Assembly: GCF_000615945.1 (NCBI RefSeq)
Contig: NZ_BAMO01000002.1
Span: forward strand, 124,001-188,000
DNA from: Caldalkalibacillus mannanilyticus JCM 10596
GTDB taxonomy: Bacteria; Bacillota; Bacilli; Caldalkalibacillales; JCM-10596
Reading direction: 5' to 3'
Length of the DNA stretch: 64,000 nucleotides
Position 1 is the first letter of the stretch; each line of letters opens with the position of its first letter. This document shows positions 45,384 through 54,694 of the stretch, in pieces. A program made the position numbers and the translations under genes. Below the pieces are notes generated by a model, which saw only the letters and a program-made list of their open reading frames with translations, did no database searches and was not told the DNA's origin.

Positions 45384-46379
45384 ATGAATCACAGTAAGTT
45401 GTATAGATGGGGACTGCTAGGGCTCTTGATTGTCCTATTCTCCATGGCACTCTTGGGTTGTGGAAATCAACCTCAAGATAGCGTTGATCCCGTTCCAGAG
45501 GAGAACATGCAGGAACCTGTAACAGAAGCAGAACAAGGAAAATATCCTTTAACGTTTACGGATGGAAGTGGTCAAGAGGTCACAATACCAGAAGAACCGA
45601 AAACAATCATTACAACCGTTCCTAGTAATACAGAAATGATATTCGCCTTAGGAGGCGGAGATCGCTTAATCGGGGTTTCTGATTATTGTAATTTCCCTGC
45701 TGAAGTGGATCAAATTGAAAAAATTGGGGCAATGGAGATGAATGTCGAAAAGATTCTTAGTCTACAGCCTGATTTGATTTTCATTACTCCTTATCAGAAT
45801 GCCAATGCAGGAGAAGCACTTGAACAATTCAAGTCACTTGGAATGTCTGTCGTGGTTATACAGGATGCGACTTCCTTTGAAGATGTGTATGGTTCGATGC
45901 GTCTAATCGCCAAGGTGATTGATGCCGAGGACAAAGCGGAGGAAATCATTACAGAAATGAAGGATCGCTTGGCTTGGTTTAAGGATAAAGCAGAGAATAT
46001 TACAGAAAAGAAAAAGATATGGGTAGAGGTATCTCCTGCACCAGAGATTTATAGCACGGGGAAAGGAACCTTTATGCATGAAATGCTCGAAGTGATTAAC
46101 GCTGTCAATGCGGTTGGAGATCAAGAGGGGTGGATTAAGTTTACTGAGGAAGAGATTGTTCAGTTAAACCCTGATGTGATCATTACAACGTATGGCTTTT
46201 ACGTAGATAAGCCTTCTGAAGAAGTGTTAAAACGTGCAGGCTGGGGTGAAGTGCCTGCTGTGAAAAATAAGCAAGTCTTTGATGTGGATAATGATACTGT
46301 CACTCGTCCAGGACCGCGATTAATTGATGGGGTGGAGACACTTGCCAAACTTATCTATCCAGAAGTATTTAAGCAATAA
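45384..46379 (+). CDS. btuF: Vitamin B12 ABC transporter substrate-binding lipoprotein
   Basis: 331 residues. Lipoprotein signal ending SMALLGCGN (Cys about residue 26), an acidic linker, then the BtuF/FepB fold: LTFTDGSGQEVTIPEEPKTI, TVPSNTEMIFALGGGDRLIG, LQPDLIFITPYQN and ALGxx-type helix backbone. Vitamin specificity is inferred from the following btuC, the btuD-cbiZ fusion and the cobalamin genes. The stop overlaps the presumed start of btuC. Confidence 0.88.
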   Translation: MNHSKLYRWGLLGLLIVLFSMALLGCGNQPQDSVDPVPEENMQEPVTEAEQGKYPLTFTDGSGQEVTIPEEPKTIITTVPSNTEMIFALGGGDRLIGVSDYCNFPAEVDQIEKIGAMEMNVEKILSLQPDLIFITPYQNANAGEALEQFKSLGMSVVVIQDATSFEDVYGSMRLIAKVIDAEDKAEEIITEMKDRLAWFKDKAENITEKKKIWVEVSPAPEIYSTGKGTFMHEMLEVINAVNAVGDQEGWIKFTEEEIVQLNPDVIITTYGFYVDKPSEEVLKRAGWGEVPAVKNKQVFDVDNDTVTRPGPRLIDGVETLAKLIYPEVFKQ

Positions 46380-47399
46380 AATAGTTTGGGTGTATATCAT
46401 CAGTGGAGGGTTTGTACTATGTACAGCCCTTCTTGGTCTATTTATAAGCAGTGTACAGGTGCCTGTTCCTACAATTCTCCATATTATTTGGAGCCATGTT
46501 TCAGGCATGGCTTTGATGGAGGAGATCCCGAAAAATATTGATAAGATTATTTGGGAGATTCGCGTGCCAAGGATTTTATTAGCAGCTCTTGTAGGGATGT
46601 CTCTTGCCTTGGCAGGAGCTACTTTTCAAGGGCTTTTACGCAATCCCTTAGCGGACCCGTATACGATTGGAGTATCCTCAGGTGCTGCACTTGGAGCTGT
46701 GGTGGTTTTGTTTTTTCAAATCCAAGTATTGGGGATGTTTACCCTTCCGCTTTTCGCTATTGTTGGTGGATTTTTCTCCCTATTTATTGTTTTTGGCCTG
46801 ACGAGAGTAGCCAATCGTAGTCATAGTATGGAAACCTTAATTCTAGCTGGAATTATCGTTAGCTCGTTTATCGGTTCTTTTATCACCTTAATTATTGCTC
46901 TTAGTGGAGAGGGATTGCGGCAGATTTTGTTTTGGCTGATGGGAAGTGTAGCGATGCGGGGCTGGAGCCATGTTTACTTGCTCCTTCCATTTTGGCTTTT
47001 AGGTGCAGGAATCATTCTTTTTCATTATCGTGAACTAAATGCGCTTTCCTTGGGAGACACTTCTGCCAGTACATTGGGGTTCAGGTCAGGAAAAAGAAGA
47101 GAATGCTCCTGATAGGTGCGTCCCTCTTAACGGGAGCGGCGGTAGCTGTTTCAGGAACGATTGGCTTTGTCGGCTTGGTTGTTCCACATCTTGTACGTCT
47201 TCTTACGGGACCTAATCATAAGCATGTGCTGCCTCTTTCTATGCTGGTTGGAGCTTCTTTCCTAATGGCTTCGGATCTTCTGTCAAGGACGATCATTGCC
47301 CCCTCAGAGTTACCTATTGGCGTGATTACTGCCTTACTAGGCGCTCCGTTTTTTGCTATGCTATTAATCAGGGAACGGAACGGAAAGGGGCTGGGTTAA
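46324..47399 (+). CDS. btuC: Vitamin B12 ABC transporter permease (one frameshift)
   Basis: FecCD/BtuC-type permease of about 358 residues with ten membrane segments. EIRVPRILLAALVGMSLALAG and GLLRNPLADPYTIGVSSGAA are family signatures. The frame breaks at 47075-47078: an extra G in the run TTGGGG joins ASTLG to VQVRKK and the intact end (GASLLTGAAVAVSGTIGFVG, LVVPHLVRLLTGPNHK). The exact start is uncertain: the TTG at 46324 lies within btuF, and later candidates lack a good site. Confidence 0.88.
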
Positions 47400-48875
47400 A
47401 TGCTCAAGGTGGAACATGTACAAGGTGGATATGAAGGAAAACCTATTGTCCGTGAAGTGAGCTTTGAGGTGCAAGCGGGCAGCTTCTTTGTTCTGCTTGG
47501 TCCTAATGGGAGCGGGAAATCAACTCTTTTTAAATTGATTACAGGAGTTCTTCCTATGACGAGCGGGCAAGTAGAGATAGGAGGTTGCTCATTATCCTCT
47601 TATTCAGCGATAGAGAGGGCAAAGAAAATAGCGGTTCTTCCTCAGGAGGAACGTATTTCATTTGATTTTACAGTGGAAGAAATTGTTCATTTGGGTCGCT
47701 ATCCCCATCAGAAGGGCTGGTTCAAAACCTTAACTGTCGAGGATCAAGCAGTGGTAGAAGAAGCCCTAGAGGTAACGCAGGTTACACGCTTTCGCCAAAC
47801 CCCTTTTCGTGCCTTGAGTGGAGGAGAAAAGCAACGGGTTCTATTAGCCAAGGCATTGGCACAGGAGCCTGAATTGTTGTTTCTGGACGAGCCAACAAAT
47901 CATCTCGATGTGCATCATACCCTTCATATTCTTAATGTAATTAAGGATTGGCAGAAGACAAAGAACATGACGGTTGTGGCAATTCTGCATGATCTTAATA
48001 TTGCTTCGCTCTATGCAGATCAAATTGGGTTGTTAAAAGAAGGAGAACTAGTAGCGATAGGAGATGTGGAGCTGTTTAAGGACTCTTCCCTTTTGCAGGA
48101 GGTCTACCAAGTAGATATTCTCTCGTATGCTCATCCCTCCTTACCGAAGCCACAATTAGTACTCGCATCGGAGGAGCTAATGGCTTCTCAAATGGAAAAG
48201 CATTTTTTTGAGAGTTATCAATTGACTCAAACCGAAGAAGTGATACATATCCAATTCGATCAGACATTGCGAACGATTTCCAACGGGGTGATGGGAGAAG
48301 GGATTCAATGGGCGAATCATTTCTGTAATTTTCACGTGAATAAGGATTACAACTGCTCTTCTCCTTATGAGGATGTTTTAGAAAGAATGAAAGGATTAGG
48401 TATCCCGCATGAGAAAGCCATTGGCATGATGACGGCGGTTCGATTAGAGGATATGGTGCTTCTTGAAGAAAGAGAAGGAGAGTATTCTTTTATCATCATG
48501 GTTACTTCGGGAACCGGCAATGCACGGGATATCACGAAGCCGATCCCAGCGGTCATGGTTGAGCCTATAGGAACCATTAATACGATGGTATTTATTGATG
48601 GACACTTGTCCGATGGTGCTTTAATTAATGCGTTTATGTCAGCAACCGAAGCGAAAGCAAAAGCCCTTCAAGATATGCAGATTATGGATCCGCGAACAGG
48701 AACAGGAGCTACAGGAACGTCGACAGACAGTCTGCTGATTGCCACTTCTCAAAAAGGGGTCTGGACTCCTTATGCGGGTTCGGGAACGAAAATCGGGATG
48801 GGGATCGGCAGAATCGTCCATCAGGCTATTACTCAAGCGACAAGGAAGTATTTGCAACGAAAGGGGATACACTGA
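47400..48875 (+). CDS. btuD: B12 transporter ATPase fused to adenosylcobinamide amidohydrolase (BtuD-CbiZ)
   Basis: 491 residues. The ABC ATPase (about 1-255) has Walker A GPNGSGKST, signature LSGGEKQRVLLAKAL and Walker B LLFLDEPTNHLDV. The C-terminal CbiZ domain (about 275-490) has IQWANHFCNFHVNKDYNC, MMTAVRLEDM and VTSGTGNARD. CbiZ cleaves the aminopropanol arm of adenosylcobinamide so that it can re-enter the pathway as cobyric acid. The fusion couples uptake to salvage and resembles YvrA of B. subtilis. Stop and cbiB start share a base, so they are coupled. Confidence 0.93.
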   Translation: MLKVEHVQGGYEGKPIVREVSFEVQAGSFFVLLGPNGSGKSTLFKLITGVLPMTSGQVEIGGCSLSSYSAIERAKKIAVLPQEERISFDFTVEEIVHLGRYPHQKGWFKTLTVEDQAVVEEALEVTQVTRFRQTPFRALSGGEKQRVLLAKALAQEPELLFLDEPTNHLDVHHTLHILNVIKDWQKTKNMTVVAILHDLNIASLYADQIGLLKEGELVAIGDVELFKDSSLLQEVYQVDILSYAHPSLPKPQLVLASEELMASQMEKHFFESYQLTQTEEVIHIQFDQTLRTISNGVMGEGIQWANHFCNFHVNKDYNCSSPYEDVLERMKGLGIPHEKAIGMMTAVRLEDMVLLEEREGEYSFIIMVTSGTGNARDITKPIPAVMVEPIGTINTMVFIDGHLSDGALINAFMSATEAKAKALQDMQIMDPRTGTGATGTSTDSLLIATSQKGVWTPYAGSGTKIGMGIGRIVHQAITQATRKYLQRKGIH

Positions 48876-49855
48876 TGCTACTGGAATTGTTAGGGAGTGT
48901 CTTTCTCGTGATCATTGGTGCGATCCTCTTAGATTTGTGTATAGGTGATCCTAGGTGGTTGCCCCATCCTGTGATTGGGATAGGAAAAGCCATCTCTTTC
49001 TTAGAGAAAAAATGGAATAGAGGAAAGCATAGAAAAGGAAAAGGTTTTGCTCTAACTCTTGTAGTGGTGGGAGGAGCTGCTTTTCTTACTTTATTGGTGA
49101 GCTTACTTGCTTTTTGGGTTCATCCTCTTGTAGGTGCCCTAGTTGATATTTATTTGATCTCAACCACCATTGCCATTAAAGGATTGCGAGAGGCGGCGCT
49201 TCAGGTCATGATCCCTTTGACTCAAGGGAATCTATCTGAGGCACGAACCCAATTAGGAATGATTGTAGGTAGGGATACAGAAAACCTAGAGGAAAGGGAA
49301 ATTGTCAGGGGGACGGTTGAAACAGTGGCTGAGAATACGGTAGATGGCATAACAGCTCCTCTCTTTTGGGCGCTCATTGGTGGAGCCCCTCTGGCGATGG
49401 CTTATCGGGCGGTTAATACGCTAGATTCAATGGTCGGGTATAAAAATGAACGTTATCTTCAGTTTGGCTATGCCTCCGCCAGATTGGATGATCTCTGTAA
49501 CCTGATTCCTGCTCGTTTAACTGCCTATTCAATGTGGCTCTCCTCGTGGATAAAGAAAGGGGCTCGCAAAAAACATGCGTTACTCGTGACGTTTAGAGAT
49601 GCACCTAAGCATCCTTCTCCCAATAGTGGTTGGCCAGAGGCGATGGTGGCTGGACTACTAGGTGTCCAGCTGGGAGGCAGGAATGAGTATCAGGGGGTTC
49701 CCTCCGAACGAGCCAAAATGGGAGAAAAGTTAGAGGATTTGACACCTGCTCATATTGGTTCTACTCTTTATTACATGCATGGGGGCTGGATGGTTTTTCT
49801 GGTGTTGATGTTTCTTTTTTATTTCATTTTCAGGCTAGTAATAGGGGATGGTAGC
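48875..49855 (+). CDS. cbiB: Adenosylcobinamide-phosphate synthase
   Basis: Integral membrane protein CbiB/CobD, about 325 residues. Signature segments: LLDLCIGDPRWLPHPVIGIG near residue 20, REIVRGTVETVAENTVDGIT, AYRAVNTLDSMVGYKNERY, and FRDAPKHPSPNSGWPEA. As sequenced it is continuous with cobD into a 689-residue frame. In the neighbouring frame a TAG lies just before the cobD ATG (49853-49855), and T runs at 49810-49830 could hide a missing base, so the end given here is the expected one and the fusion may be artificial. Confidence 0.88.
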
Positions 49856-50944
49856 ATGAAATGGCCCAGTCATGGAGGACAGCCTCAGTTAATTAAACAA
49901 CTGTTTAATCGCTCTGTAGAAGAGAAGCTTCTCGATTTTAGTGCGAATCTCAATCCTTTAGGTCCGCCTAAGTGGCTGGAGGAAGAAATAGTGGCTATTC
50001 TAGAATCCTCGCGTTTTTACCCTGACCCTACTTATGTGAAGCCAAGACAAGCTATTGCACGCTATGAAGGAATAGACATGTCACAAGTGCTGCTAACGAA
50101 TGGGGGAGCAGAGGCTATATTTTTGGTAGCCAAATTCTTTGAGGGAAAGAAAGCGTTGATTCTCTATCCTACTTTTTCAGAGTATGAACAAGCTTGTGAG
50201 CACTATCATATTCAGGTGGAGAAACGGGTAATAGATTCGATCGCTCAGGATGCTCTTCCACTTGATGATATGATAGAGAGCTTCAATCGAATCGATCTCA
50301 TGTTTTTATGTCGTCCTAATAATCCAACAGGGACTTTGATTCCAGAGCAAGATGTCCTCTATCTCTTAGAACAAGCAAGGAAAAAAGAGGTTTTCATCAT
50401 TGTCGATGAGGCATTTGCTGATTTCTTGCCAGCCCATATCCACAGCCTAACATCTTATCTTGACCGCTATGATAATCTGATCCTATTGCGTTCATTGACT
50501 AAAATGTATACACTGCCAGGATTAAGAATTGGTTATTTGATGGCTCACTCTTCCTATGTCAGTGAAATAGGGAAAAACCAAATTCCTTGGAGTGTCAATT
50601 CTCTAGCGGCGGGCTTGGTTCCCAGATTGCTAGAGGATGAAGGCTTCCTTGCGAGAACAAAGGACTGGCTATATACGGAATGGACAGCCCTTAAACAAGA
50701 GCTAGATCGTTTGCAATTTAGCTATTCCCCAACCTCTGTCAATTTTTATTTGCTTCAGGATGCTCAAGCTGTAGATCAAACGGAAGAGCTGTACCATCAC
50801 TTGCTAGATTGCGGAATTTTAGCTCGTCATACGCATAATTTCTTGGGCTTAGAGGGGAAATATCTGCGCTTAGCGATTCGTTCTGCGAGCGAAAATGGGC
50901 AGGTCATTGAGGCGTTAGAAAAGTGGAGGAAGCGAAAATGTTGA
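49856..50944 (+). CDS. cobD: Threonine-phosphate decarboxylase
   Basis: PLP-dependent enzyme, 362 residues from ATG 49856, starting MKWPSHGGQPQLI with AGGGGATGG upstream. Markers: DFSANLNPLGPPKWL, NGGAEAIFLVA, CRPNNPTGTLIP, VDEAFADF and the PLP Lys in LRSLTKMYTLPGLRIGY. It makes aminopropanol phosphate, which CbiB attaches to cobyric acid. It may be translated as an extension of cbiB if the fusion is real. It overlaps cobU by seven bases. Confidence 0.9.
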   Translation: MKWPSHGGQPQLIKQLFNRSVEEKLLDFSANLNPLGPPKWLEEEIVAILESSRFYPDPTYVKPRQAIARYEGIDMSQVLLTNGGAEAIFLVAKFFEGKKALILYPTFSEYEQACEHYHIQVEKRVIDSIAQDALPLDDMIESFNRIDLMFLCRPNNPTGTLIPEQDVLYLLEQARKKEVFIIVDEAFADFLPAHIHSLTSYLDRYDNLILLRSLTKMYTLPGLRIGYLMAHSSYVSEIGKNQIPWSVNSLAAGLVPRLLEDEGFLARTKDWLYTEWTALKQELDRLQFSYSPTSVNFYLLQDAQAVDQTEELYHHLLDCGILARHTHNFLGLEGKYLRLAIRSASENGQVIEALEKWRKRKC

Positions 50945-51491
50945 CCTTTATTTCAGGAGGAGCAAGGTCAGGAAAAAGCACATATGCAGAACGAGTCGCT
51001 CTTGAATGCTACACCGAGCAGGTGCAAGGGAATCCCAGTATTAAGCTCTATTATCTTGCCACAGCTCAAGCCTTTGACCGTGAGATGAAGGAGCGCATTG
51101 CTCTTCATGCTGTAAGCAGGGTGGAGAAATGGATCACGCTTGAGGAGCCCTATGAGATAGGCAGGGTACTCAGCGAAGGAAATAATGGAGATGTTTTTCT
51201 GGTGGATTGTCTTACTCTCTGGGTGAGTAATATGATGTTTAGTCAACAAAAATCAGGGAATGAGCTTCTAAAGTTAGTCAAGGACTGGGTTCAGTTGGTC
51301 AAGACTCAAGAACTGCATGTGGTGATCGTTTCCAATGATTTGAACGAAGATGTACCTTCGCGATATTCCGAAGTCGAGCAATATCGTAAGTGCTTGGGAG
51401 TATTACATCAGCTTCTTGTAGCCAATGCAGATCAAGCGATTCAAGTCGTAGCAGGGATTCCAATGGTATGGAAGGGGGAGAGGGAAGATGA
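50938..51491 (+). CDS. cobU: Adenosylcobinamide kinase/guanylyltransferase (frameshift at the end)
   Basis: CobU, about 184 residues from ATG 50938. P-loop ISGGARSGKSTYAE (residues 5-18), LATAQAFDREMKERI, FLVDCLTLWVSNMM and VIVSNDLNEDVPS. In the given sequence the frame runs to 51699 through 70 residues of cobS read out of frame. One extra G in the run 51474-51478 gives KGGEGR and a TGA at 51489-51491 that overlaps the cobS ATG, the normal arrangement. It phosphorylates adenosylcobinamide and activates it with GTP. Confidence 0.9.
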
Positions 51492-52246
51492 AGAATATGA
51501 TCAGGGGATTTATCTTATCTATTCAGTTTCTAACAAGTATTCCTTTTCCCTTCGCTGTTCCATGGAATCAGCAAACGATGCGTTGGGCATTAGGGCATTT
51601 TTCAACAGTGGGTCTTGTGATTGGCGCAATTCTCACAGCCCTCTACCTTCTATTACCTGGCTTGATCCCTACATGGTTACTAGGCTTGGCTCTCCTTAGT
51701 GGATGGCTGATGCTCACAGGGGGCTTACATGTAGATGGCTTGATGGATATTGCTGATGCTATTGGCTCTAATGCACCGTTGGAGAAGAAATGGGAGATTA
51801 TGAAGGACCCTCATGTAGGAAGCTTTGGCATGATCGCGCTATTTCTAGTATTAGGCTGGAAGCTAGGGCTGTTGGTGGCTCTTATTGAAATCACTCATGT
51901 TCTACCTATTCTATTGCTTTTCATTCCCGTGCTGGCTCGCTTCGGGACGCTTCTTCTTTTATACTGGATGCCCCTAGCCAAGCAACAGGGGCTGGCTTGG
52001 GAATGGAAGAAGGGACTCTCCATTCATGGCATGATCTTATCTTTGGTTCCACTTGTGGTACTCGTCCTTATATCGCCAAGTATTTTTGCCCTCCTTTTCC
52101 TTAGCTATGGTATTTATTTGCTGGGATATGCTCTATGGATCATGTACCATCTAAAAGGATTGAATGGGGATGTATTAGGAGCCTCAATTGAAGGAGGAGA
52201 GCTATGGTTGCTTCTTGTCAGCTATATTTGGTTCGCCATGGTTTAA
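51488..52246 (+). CDS. cobS: Adenosylcobinamide-GDP ribazoletransferase (cobalamin synthase)
   Basis: Polytopic membrane enzyme of 252 residues joining adenosyl-GDP-cobinamide to alpha-ribazole. The CobS signature GGLHVDGLMDIADAIGS lies near residues 77-93, with KDPHVGSFGM after it and SIEGGELW near the end. About six membrane segments. AGGGAAG precedes ATG 51488. It overlaps cobU by four and cobC by 43 bases. Confidence 0.95.
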   Translation: MKNMIRGFILSIQFLTSIPFPFAVPWNQQTMRWALGHFSTVGLVIGAILTALYLLLPGLIPTWLLGLALLSGWLMLTGGLHVDGLMDIADAIGSNAPLEKKWEIMKDPHVGSFGMIALFLVLGWKLGLLVALIEITHVLPILLLFIPVLARFGTLLLLYWMPLAKQQGLAWEWKKGLSIHGMILSLVPLVVLVLISPSIFALLFLSYGIYLLGYALWIMYHLKGLNGDVLGASIEGGELWLLLVSYIWFAMV

Positions 52247-52839
52247 CACTGTGGAATAAAGAAAAAAGATACCTTGGACATACGGATCTTACTCTGTTAG
52301 AAGAAGGGAAGGAGACATTAAGTCTGCTGAAGGTGGCTCTAGCAGAGATAAAGTGGAGCCGAATGTATTGTAGCGATCTGCGGCGGTGCATAGAAACGGC
52401 GGAGTATCTATTCCCGGCTCAGTTGAATAAGATGATACGAACCCCTCTATTAAGAGAGCTTCATTTTGGACTGTGGGAAGGAAAGACCTATGAGGAGCTA
52501 AAAGAAGATCAGACTTATCGACTTTGGCTTGATGATCAGACTCGTTTTTCTCCTCCACAAGGGGAATCTTCTGAGCAATTCGAAAAACGGGTAAAACTAT
52601 TTTTAGACCAACTCTTTCAGGAGATGGAGAATGGTGAAAACATGTTGCTTTGCACTCATGGTGGGGTCATTCGGCACATTCTCACTTTTTTACAGCCCTC
52701 TTCCTCTTTTTGGGACTGGAATGTACTACATGGTACAGCGTACAGAGTAGAGCTGGTACGAAAGGGGGGAAGCTGGACATGTGGCTCGTTGTCGGTGGTG
52801 CCTATGCAGGAAAACGAAGAGTTGTTCAAGAAAGAATAA
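52204..52839 (+). CDS. cobC: Alpha-ribazole phosphatase
   Basis: Histidine phosphatase superfamily, 211 residues. The catalytic motif is LVRHGLTLWN near residue 9, with RRCIETAEYL, the Glu in LRELHFGLWEGKTYEEL and the second His in CTHGGVIRHI. Within this operon it most likely removes the phosphate of alpha-ribazole phosphate or adenosylcobalamin phosphate. It overlaps cobS by 43 bases and the next gene by 61. Confidence 0.9.
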   Translation: MVASCQLYLVRHGLTLWNKEKRYLGHTDLTLLEEGKETLSLLKVALAEIKWSRMYCSDLRRCIETAEYLFPAQLNKMIRTPLLRELHFGLWEGKTYEELKEDQTYRLWLDDQTRFSPPQGESSEQFEKRVKLFLDQLFQEMENGENMLLCTHGGVIRHILTFLQPSSSFWDWNVLHGTAYRVELVRKGGSWTCGSLSVVPMQENEELFKKE

Positions 52840-53234
52840 AGAACCCCTATTGGGTTTCGGCTTATCAGGGGGACGATTGGAAGGAATGGCAGAACTCTTG
52901 GCATGAAAAGAAGATCATGAATCCAAGTATTGTGTTTGAAGGCTGGGAGCAATGGATTTGGCAGGAGCTGGATAGACACTCTGCTGAAGGCAGTACGAAG
53001 GTAGATTCTATTCGTGCTAGGATGAAGCATTTTTTCGATCATCTCCTGCATATAGAAGAAACAGAGCAGAAGCAGGTCACTCTCATTATGCTTGAAATGG
53101 GCAGAGGGATTGTCCCGCTTCAAAAGGAAGAACGAGTGTGGCGTGATCTTGCCGGGTGGGTTTTGCAGGATGCAGCAGAGAAAGCAACTGAAGTCGTGTA
53201 TGTATGGAATGGATTAGGTCAAAAAATGAAGTGA
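52779..53234 (+). CDS. CobU-like protein (second copy, atypical P-loop)
   Basis: 151 residues from ATG 52779 (AAAGGGGGGAAG upstream). The start MWLVVGGAYAGKRRVVQERI resembles a CobU P-loop, but GK is followed by Arg rather than Ser or Thr. EMGRGIVPLQKEERVWRDLA matches the CobU GxGIVP-R-FRD segment. It is shorter than CobU and lacks the GTP-binding His region that I can recognise, so its activity is uncertain; the family is often annotated as adenosylcobinamide kinase-like in Bacilli. It lies between cobC and pduO. Confidence 0.78.
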   Translation: MWLVVGGAYAGKRRVVQERIKNPYWVSAYQGDDWKEWQNSWHEKKIMNPSIVFEGWEQWIWQELDRHSAEGSTKVDSIRARMKHFFDHLLHIEETEQKQVTLIMLEMGRGIVPLQKEERVWRDLAGWVLQDAAEKATEVVYVWNGLGQKMK

Positions 53235-53250
53235 AAAGGGGCGGCGAATC

Positions 53251-53829
53251 ATGAAGATTTATACGAAAACAGGAGATGCTGGTGAAACAAGTATTATAGG
53301 CGGACGTGTCGGAAAAGATGATGAACAGGTAGAAGCCTATGGAACAGTAGATGAAGCCAACAGTTGTATTGGTGTGGCTGTTTCCTTCCTACCTCCCGCT
53401 GCTACAGAATTGAGGGATGAATTAGAAAAGATTCAGCATGAACTCTTTGATTGTGGTGGAGATCTGAGCATGAAGGCAGGAGCTGAGGAAAAATATCCAT
53501 ATAAAGTAGAGGAATCTATGGTTCAATATCTTGAGCAACGTATAGACCACTACATGACAGAAGCTCCTGAGTTAGAACGCTTTATCCTACCAGGAGGAAC
53601 TCAAGCGGCTGCTTTCCTTCATGTAGCGCGAACCGTGGTTAGACGAGCGGAGCGAAATGTGGTGCGCTTAGCGCGTAGACAAGCGATTAACCCTTTTGTC
53701 CGTCAATATTTGAATCGGTTATCTGACTACTTATTTGCTGTGGCTCGAGTCGTGAATGTTCGTGCAGGACAGAAGGATGTTGAATATGTTAGAAGTGCTA
53801 AAGTATTCAAGACGAAGGAGGAAAAATAA
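53251..53829 (+). CDS. Cob(I)alamin adenosyltransferase, PduO type
   Basis: 192 residues. KIYTKTGDAGETSIIGG at the start is the PduO ATP-binding motif, followed by VEAYGTVDEANSCIGVA; the ERFILPGGTQAAAFLHVART and RRAERNVVRLA segments are further hallmarks. It adenosylates cobalamin at the end of the pathway and for salvage; the CobO enzyme at 3466 is unrelated in fold. Its stop overlaps the next ATG by one base (TAATG). Confidence 0.95.
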   Translation: MKIYTKTGDAGETSIIGGRVGKDDEQVEAYGTVDEANSCIGVAVSFLPPAATELRDELEKIQHELFDCGGDLSMKAGAEEKYPYKVEESMVQYLEQRIDHYMTEAPELERFILPGGTQAAAFLHVARTVVRRAERNVVRLARRQAINPFVRQYLNRLSDYLFAVARVVNVRAGQKDVEYVRSAKVFKTKEEK

Positions 53830-54191
53830 TGTCCAATATGACAGCGTATCTCTATCCAAAATGCGGGACTTGTCGCAAAGCCAAGTCTTGGCTTGTGGGA
53901 CAAGAGCATCAATTAGAGGAAATCAACATTGCTGAACAGCCCCCATCAAAAGAGGAATTAGAAAGACTATGGAAATTATCTGGTGTTGAGTTGAAAAAGA
54001 TATTTAACACCAGTGGGAATAAATATAAAGAGTTAGGATTAAAGGACAAATTAGCAACCATGTCAGAAGAAGAGCAGCTTGCTTTGCTTGCTTCAGATGG
54101 TATGTTAATAAAAAGACCGATTGTAACAAATGGAACAAAAGTAACAATTGGGTTTAAAGAGGATTCATTTGCAGAGGTATGGGGAAAATAG
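53829..54191 (+). CDS. ArsC/Spx-family thioredoxin-fold protein (YusI-like)
   Basis: 120 residues. The redox motif CGTCRKAKSWL lies near residues 13-23, then the helix KEELERLWKLSGVELKKIFN and the conserved Arg-Pro in LIKRPIVT. This is the ArsC-like YffB/YusI group; arsenate reduction is not implied. It is followed by gcvH after 39 bases, the same neighbourhood as yusI-gcvH in B. subtilis. Confidence 0.88.
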   Translation: MSNMTAYLYPKCGTCRKAKSWLVGQEHQLEEINIAEQPPSKEELERLWKLSGVELKKIFNTSGNKYKELGLKDKLATMSEEEQLALLASDGMLIKRPIVTNGTKVTIGFKEDSFAEVWGK

Positions 54192-54230
54192 TATGATGTT
54201 GCTGTAGACATTTAATTTGGAGGGATATTG

Positions 54231-54614
54231 ATGAATTTACCAAAGGAATTAAAATACAGTGAAGAGCATGAATGGGTAAGAGTAGATGGAAATAAAGTAT
54301 ACATAGGTATTACAGACTTTGCTCAATCTGAGCTGGGTGATATTGTTTTCGTTGAACTGCCAGAAGCAGGGGACGATGTGGAACAAGATCAAAGCTTTGG
54401 AAGTGTAGAATCAGTGAAAACGGTTTCTGAGCTGTATTCACCTGTAAGTGGTAAAGTTCTTGAAGTAAATAGTGAATTAGAGGATTCACCAGAACTAGTG
54501 AATTCTTCTCCTTATGATAAGGCATGGATGCTTGTGGTAGAAATGTCTGATACATCTGAGTTAGACAAGCTAATGTCTGCTGAACAATATGAAGAAATGA
54601 TTAAAAACGATTAA
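54231..54614 (+). CDS. gcvH: Glycine cleavage system H protein
   Basis: 127 residues from ATG 54231 (GGAGGG upstream; an in-frame TTG three bases earlier is possible). Lipoyl carrier with the modified Lys in [17 protein letters not shown], and [13 protein letters not shown] at the start. It shuttles the aminomethyl group between GcvP, GcvT and GcvL, and in Bacilli is also the lipoate relay for LipL. The other gcv genes are not in the window. Confidence 0.96.
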   Translation: MNLPKELKYSEEHEWVRVDGNKVYIGITDFAQSELGDIVFVELPEAGDDVEQDQSFGSVESVKTVSELYSPVSGKVLEVNSELEDSPELVNSSPYDKAWMLVVEMSDTSELDKLMSAEQYEEMIKND

Positions 54615-54662
54615 GAAGAATAAGCAAAGCTGAAGATCGTATGTCAATAAGATTAAATACTA

Positions 54663-54694
54663 AAAGTGTAGAGGAGAGATCTCTACACTTTTTT
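54663..54694. terminator. Bidirectional terminator after gcvH
   Basis: AAGTGTAGAG and CTCTACACTT pair perfectly around GAGAT, with A and T runs on both sides. It ends the plus-strand cobalamin/gcvH run and the convergent acetyltransferase gene. Confidence 0.9.

Noticed and set aside
50938-51699. CobU with a 70-residue C-terminal extension
   Set aside because: The extension is cobS read out of frame; one extra G gives a normal stop overlapping the cobS start.
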